64,000 nt of DNA from Flavobacterium lipolyticum (GCF_020905335.1 NZ_JAJJMN010000001.1:3038001-3102000); one strand, 5' to 3'; numbered from the stretch's first letter, positions 26,435 to 36,797 are shown. Notes: a model not told the origin generated them from the letters alone. Made by a program: numbers and translations.

Positions 26435-26775
26435 AAGTGAATTTGAATTTATGGAAGATGTAAAAGTAGTGAATTGTTTAACACTGTTAAATGGATTTTT
26501 GTTATTAAAACTGTAATTTTTTTTACAGTTGAAATTGCCGGTGTTTTTTTTAGATGTAAAGCATTTTAATTTCTGCAAAACATCTTTTTTATTGGACAAC
26601 AAAATGAAACTTTAAGAAAAAAGCCAAGTATTTATATCGCATTTTAGTTTTTGATTAAATTTTATCAGTAATGAATTTAATAGATCTTGCTATTTGTTAG
26701 TGTGTTGGCGGCTATTTTGGGTTATAGTGCGCTTTTAAATGTGGAATCCCGTAAGGTTTTAGTTTTGGGTTATAT
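26435..26775. other. Divergent intergenic region, duplicated at 27717-27886
   Basis: No gene is seen. The half nearest the lipoprotein gene (26621-26784) recurs in degraded form at 27717-27886, including the identical 20 bases GTGGAATCCCGTAAGGTTTT at 26741-26760 and 27843-27862. It therefore probably carries the lipoprotein promoter and a conserved leader. Confidence 0.55.
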
Positions 26776-26783
26776 TAAGTTTG
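26776..26783 (+). promoter_or_regulatory. Putative -7 element TAAGTTTG
   Basis: TAnnTTTG match 28 bases before the lipoprotein ATG at 26811. The duplicated copy has TATGTTTG at the corresponding place. Confidence 0.5.
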
Positions 26784-26810
26784 CGGCAAAATAAATTTAA
26801 CCAAATCAAA

Positions 26811-27566
26811 ATGAAAAAAATTTTATGCCTTTTTAGTGCTTTGGCTCTAGTAGTTTCTTCTTGTTCAAGTGATGATGCTGTTGATGCATCAGCTTCATTA
26901 AAACCATCAAAAATTGCTTTTTCTTACTCTGATCCTAAAGAGAATTACGCTACAGATATGAAATATGAGGGAAGCAAACTAGTAAGCGAAACAGATAGTG
27001 ACGGTAGTATTCTTAAGTATTCTTATGTAGGTGATTTAATTTCAAAAATAGAAGAATTCAAATCAGATAATGTACTTGTAACGACTACTGAATATAGCTA
27101 TTCTGCAGGAAAGGTGGCTTCTGTAACGGTGAAAGATGCAGGTGCAACTAAGTATTATAAAACAAAATACACTCAAAATGGAGACGGTACTGTTTCTTTT
27201 GAAGGGTTTTATGTAAACGCCACAACAGGAGCTGAAGAAGAAGGTGGAAAGGTTGGAAAGTATACTTTTAAAGATGGTAACTTAGTTAAATCTGAAAGTT
27301 CTTTTTATGGTAAGGCAAATGCTACCTACACTTACGAGTATGATTCAAAAAAGACCCCTAATGCTAATGTTCCAGGGCTTAAACTTTTACTAGATGCAGA
27401 AGAAGGTACTTCTGTTAACAATGTTGTTAAAATAACAGGGACTTCAGCTACTTCATCTTATGTAAGTACTTTCTCTTATGTTTACAATAACAATAATTTT
27501 CCAACGGAGAAAAAGCATTTTAGTGAAAATGGAAAGTTAACTGAGACAGCTCAGTTTACATACTAA
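26811..27566 (+). CDS. Lipoprotein of unknown function
   Basis: The start at 26811 gives a classic lipoprotein signal (KKILCLFSALALVVSSC, cysteine at 18) followed by SSDD. The mature 230-residue protein is rich in beta-type repeats: YEGSKLVSETDSDGSILKYSY, VGDLISKIEEFKSDN, TEYSYSAGKVASVTV, and at the end VYNNNNFPTEKKHF. These look like the degenerate YD-type/hairpin repeats common in Flavobacterium surface lipoproteins. It is probably outer-membrane anchored. A decayed paralogue lies downstream (27887-28088). A good terminator follows. Confidence 0.8.
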   Translation: MKKILCLFSALALVVSSCSSDDAVDASASLKPSKIAFSYSDPKENYATDMKYEGSKLVSETDSDGSILKYSYVGDLISKIEEFKSDNVLVTTTEYSYSAGKVASVTVKDAGATKYYKTKYTQNGDGTVSFEGFYVNATTGAEEEGGKVGKYTFKDGNLVKSESSFYGKANATYTYEYDSKKTPNANVPGLKLLLDAEEGTSVNNVVKITGTSATSSYVSTFSYVYNNNNFPTEKKHFSENGKLTETAQFTY

Positions 27567-27584
27567 AAACAAATTGCAATTTAT

Positions 27585-27618
27585 AAAAAAACCAAATACT
27601 CTTGTATTTGGTTTTTTT
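27585..27618 (+). terminator. Rho-independent terminator of the lipoprotein gene
   Basis: Arms AAACCAAATAC and GTATTTGGTTT with a TCTT loop and T-run, about 20 bases after the stop codon. Confidence 0.9.
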
Positions 27619-27658
27619 ATTGCCTAAAAATTGGTAAAACCCGTATTCAAATTAAACG

Positions 27659-27682
27659 TCATGCAATTCAGAACCCGGATTT
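27659..27682 (+). pseudogene. Duplicated 5' fragment of the GSCFA gene
   Basis: TCATGCAATTCAGAACCC at 27659-27676 is identical to 28184-28201, which includes the start codon of the intact GSCFA gene, and the next bases are also similar (GGATTTC against AGATTCC). It encodes MQFRTRIS before resemblance is lost. It marks the left junction of a tandem duplication. Confidence 0.7.
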
Positions 27683-27886
27683 CATTTTTTAATCCGCGAG
27701 CAATAAGCAAATACAAGAAAATAGCTAGGTATTTATACGGTTTTTTGTTTTTTAGCTACTTTTTTTCTAAAATGTTTATTAGTGTATGTTGTTCATTATT
27801 AGTGCTTTAGATTTGTTTTGAGTTGGGTTGCGCGTTTTCGATGTGGAATCCCGTAAGGTTTTGATTATGAGGTGTATTATGTTTGT

Positions 27887-28088
27887 AATGCTAAAGATAT
27901 TTTAGGATTTAATAAAATTTCTTTTGTGGATGAAGAAGGAACCGGAATTTTTCACAATGAAATTTCAGATACTTCAGGAAAGACTGTATGGTCTGCCTAA
28001 TAGTTATACCTATAATGCAGCCGGATATCCTGAAAAAAGCGTTGATAACATTGAAGGATTAAAATATACATCTGAGTATTTCTATTAA
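27887..28088 (+). pseudogene. Remnant of a second lipoprotein copy
   Basis: The sequence follows a copy of the lipoprotein promoter region but has no signal peptide. One frame reads DILGFNKISFVDEEGTG and stops; another reads GLPNSYTYNAAGYPEKSVD and ends EYFY before a stop. The latter corresponds to the C-terminus of the intact lipoprotein (VYNNNNFPTEKKHF ... AQFTY). At least one internal deletion and one frameshift are needed. Confidence 0.65.
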
Positions 28089-28185
28089 TAGAAAGTTTAA
28101 AATTTGGGGGCGAAAAGTCGGGGGCATTTTTGTTTCTGGCTTTTTTGTTTGTGAAAAATAACCGAAATTTACACAAAACAACTTC

Positions 28186-29142
28186 ATGCAATTCAGAACC
28201 CAGATTCCAATTTCAAAAAGCAGCAATCCAATCGATTATCATTCGAAGATCATTTCTATGGGATCTTGTTTTGCGGAAAACATGGCAGAGAAATTTGATT
28301 ATTTTAAGTTTCAGAACGAAACCAATCCATTTGGAATTATCTTCAATCCTGTTTCTATTGAGAAAGTGATTCAGAGAGTGGTTAAACAGGAGTTTTTTAC
28401 GGAGAAAGATGTTTTTTTTCATAACGAACGCTGGCATTGTTTTGAAGTTCATTCAGATTTGAGTCATTCCGATCGACAGGAGTTGTTGCAAACACTTAAC
28501 GAAGCAATTGCCGAAACAAACAAACAAATCAAAGAGGGGACTCATATCATTGTAACCTATGGAACCTCATGGATTTACAGAAATATTGAAAGTAACGAAG
28601 TAGTTGCTAATTGTCATAAAGTACCTCAAAAACAATTCACGAAAGAATTATTGACTGTTGATGTAATTCAGAAAAGTATTCAAAATACAATCCGTTTAAT
28701 TCATGGTTTAAATGCCAATATAAATTTCATTTTTACCATTTCACCGGTGCGCCATATCAAAGACGGTTTTGTAGAAAATCAATTGAGTAAATCGCATTTG
28801 TTTTCGGGGTTTCACCAGAATCTGCAATCTAAAATCAACAATCAGCAATTAGGATATTTTCCTTCTTACGAAATTATGATGGACGAGCTTCGTGATTATC
28901 GCTTTTATGCTGAAGATATGCTGCATCCGAATGCTGTAGCAATTGACTATATCTGGCAGCGATTCAGTGAAAATTACATTGCAGAGAATAGCATTTCGAC
29001 CTTGCAGGAAGTAGGAGAAATTCAAAAGAGTCTGCACCATCGAAGCTTTAATCCGGAATCTGAACAGCATCAGAAATTTTTAGTCAAGCTTCGTCAAAAA
29101 ATAAATAAGGTAGAAGAAAAATGGCCACATATTAAGTTCTAA
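28186..29142 (+). CDS. GSCFA-domain protein
   Basis: The protein has 318 residues, named for the motif seen here as SMGSCFAENMAEKF (about 24-37), followed by NPFGIIFNPVSIEKVIQR. Other conserved parts are ITYGTSW-like VTYGTSWIYRN, VANCHKVPQ, FTISPVRHIKDGF and the C-terminal DMLHPNAVAIDYIW. The Ser-Gly-His layout (GSCFA, then D-x-x-HP) resembles SGNH-type hydrolases, so an esterase or acyltransferase activity is plausible but not shown. There is no signal peptide, so it should be cytoplasmic. It probably has its own promoter. Confidence 0.92.
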   Translation: MQFRTQIPISKSSNPIDYHSKIISMGSCFAENMAEKFDYFKFQNETNPFGIIFNPVSIEKVIQRVVKQEFFTEKDVFFHNERWHCFEVHSDLSHSDRQELLQTLNEAIAETNKQIKEGTHIIVTYGTSWIYRNIESNEVVANCHKVPQKQFTKELLTVDVIQKSIQNTIRLIHGLNANINFIFTISPVRHIKDGFVENQLSKSHLFSGFHQNLQSKINNQQLGYFPSYEIMMDELRDYRFYAEDMLHPNAVAIDYIWQRFSENYIAENSISTLQEVGEIQKSLHHRSFNPESEQHQKFLVKLRQKINKVEEKWPHIKF

Positions 29143-29404
29143 AACTTCATGGACTTTTAAGATGTTTTGATATTCAGAACATCGTAAATCTTTGCTGCAA
29201 TTTAAAATATCAATTTCAACAGAGCAGAATTCTTTACGTTTCCGCCCGGTAACCACAATACCAAACGTAAGAAAATAATTATTTGTGGCTAAATTTTAGA
29301 ATAATTACAGGTAATTATGTAAATTGTTAGAGTTTAAATTTTACAAATTTGTCTTTGCAGATTTGTCCAAAGCAAACTTTAATCTAAATGTGTTTTATTG
29401 ACGT

Positions 29405-32400
29405 ATGAATAAGAAAACCATTCATTTTCTAAAAAAAACACTTCGTGTACTGCTTTGGTGCATGGCTTCTGTAATTACACTTTTATTGCTTCTTATTGTA
29501 TTAATTCAGGTTCCTTCCGTCCAGAATTTTGTAAAAGATAAGGCCATTACTTATCTGCATAAAAAGATAAAAACCAAAGTTTCGTTAGATCATATTTCGA
29601 TAAAATTTCCAAAAGACATTGTTTTGGAAGGATTTTACTTTGAAGATCAAAAAAAAGATACCCTGTTAAGCGGGAAACGTTTGGAGTTGGATGTTGATTT
29701 GTTCAAATTGATCAACAGTGAATTGGAGATTAATTCGGTTTCACTGCAAAATACCACAGCCCGTATTTCAAGGGATAAAAAAGGAGCTTTTAATTTTGAT
29801 TATATTAGTAAAGCATTTGAGTCTAAAGAACCAAAGGTTGAAGATCCGAACAGCAAACCTTTTAAAATCTCGGTTGTAAAAATAAATCTGGATAACGTCA
29901 GGTTTGATTTTAAAGATGATTTTTCTAAAAGCGACACTCGTGTAAAACTCACGCATTTTGATACCAAATTTAAGGAATTCGATTTAGATAAAATGAATTT
30001 CAACATCCCGGATATCAATCTAAGCGGGTTAAAGGTAGTTTTGAATCAGGATGTGATCGAAAAGATCGCTGAAGGATCAGTGCAAACGATAGATACCGTC
30101 TCGAAAAGAGCAGATTTCAATTTGAAGTTAGGAAACATCAGATTAGCAAAAATTGATATTGTTTACGACAACAAAGATTCCAAATTAGATTCCGGAATAA
30201 AACTGGATCAGTTGAATGTAGCCGTAAACAAAATTGATTTGAACCGTCAGTTATTGGATTTCAAAGCTTTCGAACTTAAAAATTTAAAAGGGAATCTACG
30301 TTTGGGGGCAAAAGACAAACAGCTTCAAACTCCCGATTTAGATGCTACTGCCATAAAACAGGCAGGATGGAAAGTAAAGTTGAATGTTATAGACATCCAA
30401 AATATAGCGTTCAAATTTGATGATATGCAATCGAAACCAATTTCGAAAGGAGTTGATTACAGTCATATGGATCTGAGTAAGGTTAATTTTAAAGCAGAAA
30501 AATTGTATTATGGGAACGATACAATTTCAGGAAATATAAAAACACTGACCTTAAACGATAAAAGCGGCTTGAAGCTTGAGGCTTTAAAAACCAATTTCTT
30601 TTACGGACCAAAGAACGCGTACCTGAGCAATTTGTATTTGAAAACACCCCAAACGCTTTTTCAGCACACTATAAAAGTGGGTTATCCTTCGATCGCTTCC
30701 GTTTCCAAAGATTTGGGCAATCTTACTTTAGAGGCCAATTTAAATCAGACCAAAATTGGCTTTAGAGATATCCTGCTTTTTGCTCCCGATTTACAGCAAT
30801 CCAATCCGTTTAAGAGTAATCCAAATGCCGTTTTGAAGGTCAATGCACGTTTGAGTGGGAAGATAAAAGATCTGAATATGGCCCAGTTCGAAATGAGCGG
30901 AATCGGAGCTACAAAAGTTGTTGTTTCAGGAAAGATAAAAGGGATGCCTGATGCACAAAAAGCGGATTACGATTTAGACATCAGAAAACTATCAAGCACG
31001 TCAAAAGACATTTATTCGTTTGTGCCTGCGGGAACTGTTCCAAAGAATATTCAATTGCCTTCACAGTTGAATTTACAAGGTAAGTTTAAAGGTTCTGTTG
31101 CCAATTTTAAAACCAAGCTGGCTTTCAACAGTAGTTTCGGAAACGCAAAAGTAGATGCTTTGTTCGATCAGCGCGTGAAGAAAAAAGAAAAGTACGATGC
31201 GACCGTTTATTTACTTGATTTTGATTTAGGTAAATTGATTAAAAACGATTCAATAGGAAGAATTACACTTAAAGCAAAAGTAAAAGGTAAAGGTTTGGAC
31301 CCGAAAACAGCACAGGCAGAATTTGACGGCTTGGTTCAGAAGGCTGTTTTTAATCAATACACCTATAAAGATTTGGCTTTAAAAGGCAATATCGAGAAAG
31401 GATCTTTTGTTCTAAACTCTGGAATGAAAGACCCCAACCTGCATTTCGATTTAACGGCCAGTGGAAATACCGAAGAGAAATATCCCTCCATTCAGTTAAA
31501 ATTAAACCTGGATATTGCCGATTTAGAAAAATTAAATCTGCATGCCGGTCCAATGAAACTGCGTGGAAATGTTGACGCCGATATTGCCAACAGTAATCCT
31601 GATTTTTTGAATGGAATAGTATTTCTTTCCAACATTCAGATTGCCCAGACAGCAGAACCTATCGTTCTCGATTCAATCAGACTGATTGCCTTTGCCGATC
31701 AAAATCGAAACAATATCAAAGTTTCTTCTCAGTTTTTAAATGCGGAGGTTGATGGGAAATACAAACTGACAACTTTAACGGCAGCATTAAAAAAATCACT
31801 GTCAAAGTACATCGATTTAAAAAGTCCAAAAGTAAAAGGAGAAACGGATGAGCAACGATTGGCTTTTACGGTGAAGATTGATAATGATCCCGTGTTGCTG
31901 AAACTGCTTCCTGAATTGACGGGGTTGGAACCTGTTACTTTATCAGGAAAGTACAATAACGTGTCAGATTCTTTGGAAATAAAAGGAAGTATTCCGAGAA
32001 TTGTATATGCCGCTAACACCATTGCCGACGGGAAAATCAATATCGAAGCCAAAGAAAATGGTTTAACATACAATGCTTCTTTTGGAACAATTGAGAGCGG
32101 TACTTTAAAAATTCCATTTACAAGCTTATCCGGAAAAATTGAAAATAATGTTTTGGATTATGCACTTGAAGTAAAAGATGCTAAAGAGAAACAACAGTAT
32201 TTTATTGCGGGAGACTTAAAGCACGACGGTTCAAAAAGCAGTTTCAGAATTGATGCTCAAAATTTTATTCTGAATTATGATAAATGGAATATGGATCCTG
32301 AAAATGTGGTGGAGTTTGGAGCCAAAAGATTGTATGTCAATAAATTTAATTTAGAAAATTCGGGTAATGAATTAAGAGTTCAATCATTAGGAGATCAGGA

Positions 32401-34495
32401 TAATGCACCACTACAGGTCGATTTTGTAAATTTCAAAATAGAGACGATTATGAACATCGTCAAAAAAGATCAATTGTTAATGCAGGGTCTGATTAATGGA
32501 CATGCACTGGTTGAAAATGTAATGACAAAACCCAGCTTTACTTCAGACATAAAAGTAGATCAATTTGCATTCAAAGGAGAACCTGTTGGAGATATTACAG
32601 TGAAAGTAGACAATAAAACCAATAATTTGCTGGCAGCCAATATTACTCTTAGCGGAGAAGGAAATGAGGTGAATCTGACTGGAAATTATAAAATCGACGA
32701 TGGAAATCTGGATTTTAATCTGGATCTGAACAAATTAAATATCAAAAGTATTCAAGGGTTCAGCATGGGCAATCTGACTGAGGGAACTGGATTTTTAGCA
32801 GGGAATTTCAAAATTACCGGAAATGCTGCCGCGCCAAAAGTAAACGGAGCACTGGAATTTAAAGAGACAGGTTTCAGAGTAACAAAATTTAATTCCTACT
32901 ACAAAACAGCTGACGAAAAAATAACACTTCAGGATGATGTTATCACTTTTGATACCTTTACTTTTCATGATGAAAACGACAATGAACTGATTGTAAGCGG
33001 AACCATTAAAGCAACAGATTATACCAAATTTGACTTTGGCTTAACTGTAGTGGCGGATAATTTCAGAGCGATACATTCGCAAGAAAAAGACAATGATTTG
33101 TTTTATGGAGATTTGGTGTTAGACAGCAAGCTGAACATCAAAGGAACGCTCGAAAATCCTGTAGTTGGCGGCAATATTAAAATAAATAAAGAAACCAAGT
33201 TTACAGTTGTGATGCCGCAATCCGATCCTTCTATCGCCGATCGGGAAGGGATAGTTGAATTTGTAGACGAAGACAATCAATATCTGAAACAGACTGTTGC
33301 TATGGAGCAAAAACTCAATCAGTCACGGTTAGTTGGTATGGACGTCAGTGTGGCTATTGCCATCGACAAAGAGGCAGAACTTACCCTGGTAATCGATAAA
33401 GGAAACGGTGATTATTTGAACTTAAAAGGAGAAGCCGAACTTACCGGTGGAATCGATCCGTCCGGTAAAACAACTTTAACTGGTAAATATGAGTTTTCAG
33501 GTGGGGCGTATGAAATGAATTTCAACATGATCCGACGAAAATTTGATATTCAGAAAGGGAGTTATATCATTTGGAACGGTGAACCTACCATGGCCAATCT
33601 GAATATTACGGCGATTTATAAAGTAAACACCGCACCAATAGACTTATTGGGCAACCAATTGCCAACGGATAACCCTACGGAGCGAAACACCTATAAGCAG
33701 AAAATTCCGTTTCAGACCTTGTTGAAAATGAACGGGGAGCTTTTAAAACCGGAAATCACTTTTGATATTGTACTTCCGGAGGGTAATAATGATGTTTCTG
33801 CAAATGTGGTATCACTTACCAAAGCAAAACTTCAGCAGTTAAGACAAGAACCAGCGGAATTGAACAAACAGGTTTTTGCTCTTTTACTCTTGAACCGGTT
33901 TATTGGCGAAAACCCATTTTCGAGCGAAAGCGGGGGAACCAGTGCAGAATCTCTCGCACGACAAAGTGTGAGTAAAATTTTGTCACAGCAGTTAAATGAT
34001 CTTGCCGGAGAATTAATTACGGGAGTTCAGTTAGAATTTGATCTCGAGTCAACAGACGATTATACATCCGGTAGCAGAGAAAACAGAACCGACCTGAACG
34101 TCGGGGTTTCCAAAAAGTTGTTAAACGATCGATTAAAAGTTACCGTAGGGAGCAGTTTTGCCGTTGAAGGTCAGGAACGTGCCAACGAGCAAAGTGCCAA
34201 TATTGCGGGAGATGTGGCATTGGATTATCAATTAACCAAAGACGGCCGTTATATGGTTCGGGCTTATCGAAAAAATGAATATCAGGTGGCGGTCGAAGGT
34301 CAGGTAGTTGAAACCGGTGTTGCTTTTATCATCACAATGAGTTACAATAAATTCCGCGAACTTTTTCATCGTAGTGCAGCAGAAAAAGAAATGATTAGAG
34401 AAGAAAAATTGCGCAACGAAAAAAAGAAACTGAAAGAGAAAGAGGAGAAGCAAAAAAAGGAAAATCAAATAGAAGGGAATGAGCAAAAAACATAA
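29405..34495 (+). CDS. tamB: Translocation and assembly module protein TamB
   Basis: The protein has 1696 residues. It has one N-terminal transmembrane helix (about 17-38, VLLWCMASVITLLLLLIVLIQ) and then a very long repetitive beta-strand region with an AsmA-like beginning (LHKKIKTKVSLDHISIKFPKDIVLEGF). The C-terminal DUF490 domain (about 1270-1620) contains FSGGAYEMNFNMIRRKFDIQKGSYIIWNGEP and FALLLLNRFIGENPF. TamB-like proteins form a hydrophobic groove across the periplasm, for lipid transport and outer-membrane protein assembly. A charged Lys/Glu tail ends the chain. The gene overlaps the next by 17 bases if the upstream ATG is used, so the two are cotranscribed. Confidence 0.95.
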   Translation: MNKKTIHFLKKTLRVLLWCMASVITLLLLLIVLIQVPSVQNFVKDKAITYLHKKIKTKVSLDHISIKFPKDIVLEGFYFEDQKKDTLLSGKRLELDVDLFKLINSELEINSVSLQNTTARISRDKKGAFNFDYISKAFESKEPKVEDPNSKPFKISVVKINLDNVRFDFKDDFSKSDTRVKLTHFDTKFKEFDLDKMNFNIPDINLSGLKVVLNQDVIEKIAEGSVQTIDTVSKRADFNLKLGNIRLAKIDIVYDNKDSKLDSGIKLDQLNVAVNKIDLNRQLLDFKAFELKNLKGNLRLGAKDKQLQTPDLDATAIKQAGWKVKLNVIDIQNIAFKFDDMQSKPISKGVDYSHMDLSKVNFKAEKLYYGNDTISGNIKTLTLNDKSGLKLEALKTNFFYGPKNAYLSNLYLKTPQTLFQHTIKVGYPSIASVSKDLGNLTLEANLNQTKIGFRDILLFAPDLQQSNPFKSNPNAVLKVNARLSGKIKDLNMAQFEMSGIGATKVVVSGKIKGMPDAQKADYDLDIRKLSSTSKDIYSFVPAGTVPKNIQLPSQLNLQGKFKGSVANFKTKLAFNSSFGNAKVDALFDQRVKKKEKYDATVYLLDFDLGKLIKNDSIGRITLKAKVKGKGLDPKTAQAEFDGLVQKAVFNQYTYKDLALKGNIEKGSFVLNSGMKDPNLHFDLTASGNTEEKYPSIQLKLNLDIADLEKLNLHAGPMKLRGNVDADIANSNPDFLNGIVFLSNIQIAQTAEPIVLDSIRLIAFADQNRNNIKVSSQFLNAEVDGKYKLTTLTAALKKSLSKYIDLKSPKVKGETDEQRLAFTVKIDNDPVLLKLLPELTGLEPVTLSGKYNNVSDSLEIKGSIPRIVYAANTIADGKINIEAKENGLTYNASFGTIESGTLKIPFTSLSGKIENNVLDYALEVKDAKEKQQYFIAGDLKHDGSKSSFRIDAQNFILNYDKWNMDPENVVEFGAKRLYVNKFNLENSGNELRVQSLGDQDNAPLQVDFVNFKIETIMNIVKKDQLLMQGLINGHALVENVMTKPSFTSDIKVDQFAFKGEPVGDITVKVDNKTNNLLAANITLSGEGNEVNLTGNYKIDDGNLDFNLDLNKLNIKSIQGFSMGNLTEGTGFLAGNFKITGNAAAPKVNGALEFKETGFRVTKFNSYYKTADEKITLQDDVITFDTFTFHDENDNELIVSGTIKATDYTKFDFGLTVVADNFRAIHSQEKDNDLFYGDLVLDSKLNIKGTLENPVVGGNIKINKETKFTVVMPQSDPSIADREGIVEFVDEDNQYLKQTVAMEQKLNQSRLVGMDVSVAIAIDKEAELTLVIDKGNGDYLNLKGEAELTGGIDPSGKTTLTGKYEFSGGAYEMNFNMIRRKFDIQKGSYIIWNGEPTMANLNITAIYKVNTAPIDLLGNQLPTDNPTERNTYKQKIPFQTLLKMNGELLKPEITFDIVLPEGNNDVSANVVSLTKAKLQQLRQEPAELNKQVFALLLLNRFIGENPFSSESGGTSAESLARQSVSKILSQQLNDLAGELITGVQLEFDLESTDDYTSGSRENRTDLNVGVSKKLLNDRLKVTVGSSFAVEGQERANEQSANIAGDVALDYQLTKDGRYMVRAYRKNEYQVAVEGQVVETGVAFIITMSYNKFRELFHRSAAEKEMIREEKLRNEKKKLKEKEEKQKKENQIEGNEQKT

Positions 34496-36797
34496 CAATG
34501 TAAGAATGAAATATGTCAGGTATTTTGTTGTGCTGTCCTTATTTTTTGTTTTTGGATGCAGTAACACAAAATATTTGCCGGAGGGAGATTTATTGTACAC
34601 AGGAGGTTCGGTAACGGTAAAAGATTCAGTTCTTAAAAAGAAAGAACGAAAAGCACTGGAAAATGAACTGAATGATTTACTGCGCCCTAAACCCAACAAA
34701 CAATTCCTGGGATTACGTCCTAAGTTATGGTTTTATAATATCGCCGGAGAGCCTAAAAAACAAAAAGGAATCCGATATTGGCTGCGTACTAAAGTAGGAG
34801 AGCCTCCCGTGCTTTTTTGTAAAGTTGATTTAGAGTATAATGCATCCGTCCTTCGCAATTTTACCGAAAACAGAGGGTATTTTAAAACCCGAGTCAGTGC
34901 CGATTCTACTGTTAGCAACAAAAGAGCTACAGCAGAATATACAGTAGTACCTAAAAAGCAATACATTATTAAAAGCGTAATTTTTCCTGACGATTCCTTG
35001 GCGATGTCCAGAATAATAGGAAGATCAAGCCGAAGAAGTCTCTTAAAGGTTGGGCAGCCGTATGATTTGGATGTTATTAAAGCAGAGCGCGAACGTATAG
35101 ACGCCAGATTGAAGGAGAAAGGGTATTATTATTTTAACCCCGACTATCTTTTGGCAAAGGTAGACAGCAGCAAAGGCGATCATGAAGTGAAAATTAGATT
35201 GGTAATTAAAGCGGATACGCCTCCAAAAGCGCTTACAGCCTATAAAATCAATAAAATTGTAGTCTACCCGAATTTTACCATTTCAAAAGACAGTGTAAAG
35301 TACCAGTCAAAAGATATTATTCAATATAAAGACTTCACCATTATTGATACAGCTGACAGTTTTAAGCCAAGAGTTTTTGATCGCGCCATCCACTTCAAAA
35401 AGGGAGATTTCTACAACCGTAAAGACCACAATCTGACCCTAAATCGTTTTGTAAATTTGGGAACGTTTAGTTTTGTGAAAAATGAATTTAAGCCTTCGGA
35501 TAGTTTACCCAATGCGTTGGATTCGTATTATTATCTGACGCTTTTACCGAAGAAATTTATTCGTGTAGAAGTTTTAGGAAAAACAAACTCGGCCAGTTAT
35601 ACCGGTAGTGAGATTAATATCAACTGGAACAACAGAAACCTATTTCGAGGGGCAGAATTATTTACGGTTTCCATTTTTGGTGGTGCCGATTTTCAGCTTT
35701 CAGGAGCCAATAACGGGAAAAATATTTATAAGCTGGGAACAGAAACCAGTTTGACCTGGCCAAGATTTATCGTTCCGTTTTTTCATATTGAAGGTTCCAG
35801 CGAATATGTGCCGCGAACCAAAGCAACAGTGCGATATGAATATCAAAACAGAACACAATTGTATGCTTTAAACTCTTTTAAAACCTCTTTTGGATACCAG
35901 TGGAAAGAGAATATTCGAAAAGAAAATCAACTGAATGTAATTGATGTGACCTATGTGAGTCCCAATCACGTGACGGCTGAATATTTAGCAGATATTCAAG
36001 AAGACCCGTCATTAGAAAAGATAATTGAAAAACAATTGATTTTTGGACCAACTTATACGTATACCTACACCAATACGATGCAGAAGCGTAGAAAAAATAC
36101 GTTTTACTTTAGTGGTGATTTAGATTTGGCAGGAAACGTTACAGGTCTGGTAACAGGAGCAAATGTTAAAGATGGGAATCAGAAAAATATTTTTGATGTT
36201 CCTTTTAGTCAATATGTAAAAATGAGAGGTGATCTCAGACATTATTTAAAGCTGGGTAAAGAAAGTGAATTGGCCAGCAGGATTATTTTGGGAATAGGAC
36301 TTCCGTACGGAAATTCAAGGGCATTGCCAACGGCTAAACAATTTGTGGTAGGAGGAACCAATAGTATTCGGGCTTTCAGAGCCAGATCACTCGGACCGGG
36401 AAGTTATCTCAATACACAAACGACTAATAATTTTCTTCCGGATCAGTCAGGCGATTTGAAATTGGAGTTTAGTACCGAATACAGGGCCAAACTTTTTAGT
36501 ATTGTCCGCGGAGCGGTATTTGTAGATGCCGGAAACGTTTGGCTTTTAAATGCCGATCCCAATAAGTCCGGTGGAGAAATTACCAAAGATTTTATGAAAG
36601 ATATTGCCGTAGGAGCCGGAGCCGGTTTGCGTTTTGATTTGTCTTTTTTAGTTTTAAGAACCGATTTGGCATTTCCGTTGAGAAAACCCTATTTACCGCA
36701 AGGTCAGAGATGGGTAATTGATGATATTAATTTTGGAAGTGGTCCCTGGAGAAAAGAGAATTTGATTTTAAACATCGCCATTGGGTACCCGTTCTGA
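34479..36797 (+). CDS. BamA/TamA-family outer-membrane lipoprotein (TamL-like)
   Basis: The protein has 772 residues from ATG 34479, or 763 from ATG 34506. The latter places the signal (KYVRYFVVLSLFFVFGC) properly and is the likelier start. The lipobox cysteine followed by SNTKYLPEGDLLY is typical of the Bacteroidota lipoprotein form called TamL, unlike proteobacterial TamA. POTRA-like domains span about 35-340; the Omp85 barrel fills the rest, with the VGGTNSIRAFRARSLGPG loop motif and the end LILNIAIGYPF. With TamB it should form an envelope-spanning assembly or transport machine. Confidence 0.93.
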   Translation: MSKKHNNVRMKYVRYFVVLSLFFVFGCSNTKYLPEGDLLYTGGSVTVKDSVLKKKERKALENELNDLLRPKPNKQFLGLRPKLWFYNIAGEPKKQKGIRYWLRTKVGEPPVLFCKVDLEYNASVLRNFTENRGYFKTRVSADSTVSNKRATAEYTVVPKKQYIIKSVIFPDDSLAMSRIIGRSSRRSLLKVGQPYDLDVIKAERERIDARLKEKGYYYFNPDYLLAKVDSSKGDHEVKIRLVIKADTPPKALTAYKINKIVVYPNFTISKDSVKYQSKDIIQYKDFTIIDTADSFKPRVFDRAIHFKKGDFYNRKDHNLTLNRFVNLGTFSFVKNEFKPSDSLPNALDSYYYLTLLPKKFIRVEVLGKTNSASYTGSEININWNNRNLFRGAELFTVSIFGGADFQLSGANNGKNIYKLGTETSLTWPRFIVPFFHIEGSSEYVPRTKATVRYEYQNRTQLYALNSFKTSFGYQWKENIRKENQLNVIDVTYVSPNHVTAEYLADIQEDPSLEKIIEKQLIFGPTYTYTYTNTMQKRRKNTFYFSGDLDLAGNVTGLVTGANVKDGNQKNIFDVPFSQYVKMRGDLRHYLKLGKESELASRIILGIGLPYGNSRALPTAKQFVVGGTNSIRAFRARSLGPGSYLNTQTTNNFLPDQSGDLKLEFSTEYRAKLFSIVRGAVFVDAGNVWLLNADPNKSGGEITKDFMKDIAVGAGAGLRFDLSFLVLRTDLAFPLRKPYLPQGQRWVIDDINFGSGPWRKENLILNIAIGYPF

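Noticed and set aside
34232..34699. A 155-codon minus-strand frame across the tamB-tamL junction
   Set aside because: It lies antisense to two well-supported genes. Its Phe/Leu-rich composition comes from the complement of Lys/Glu-rich codons.
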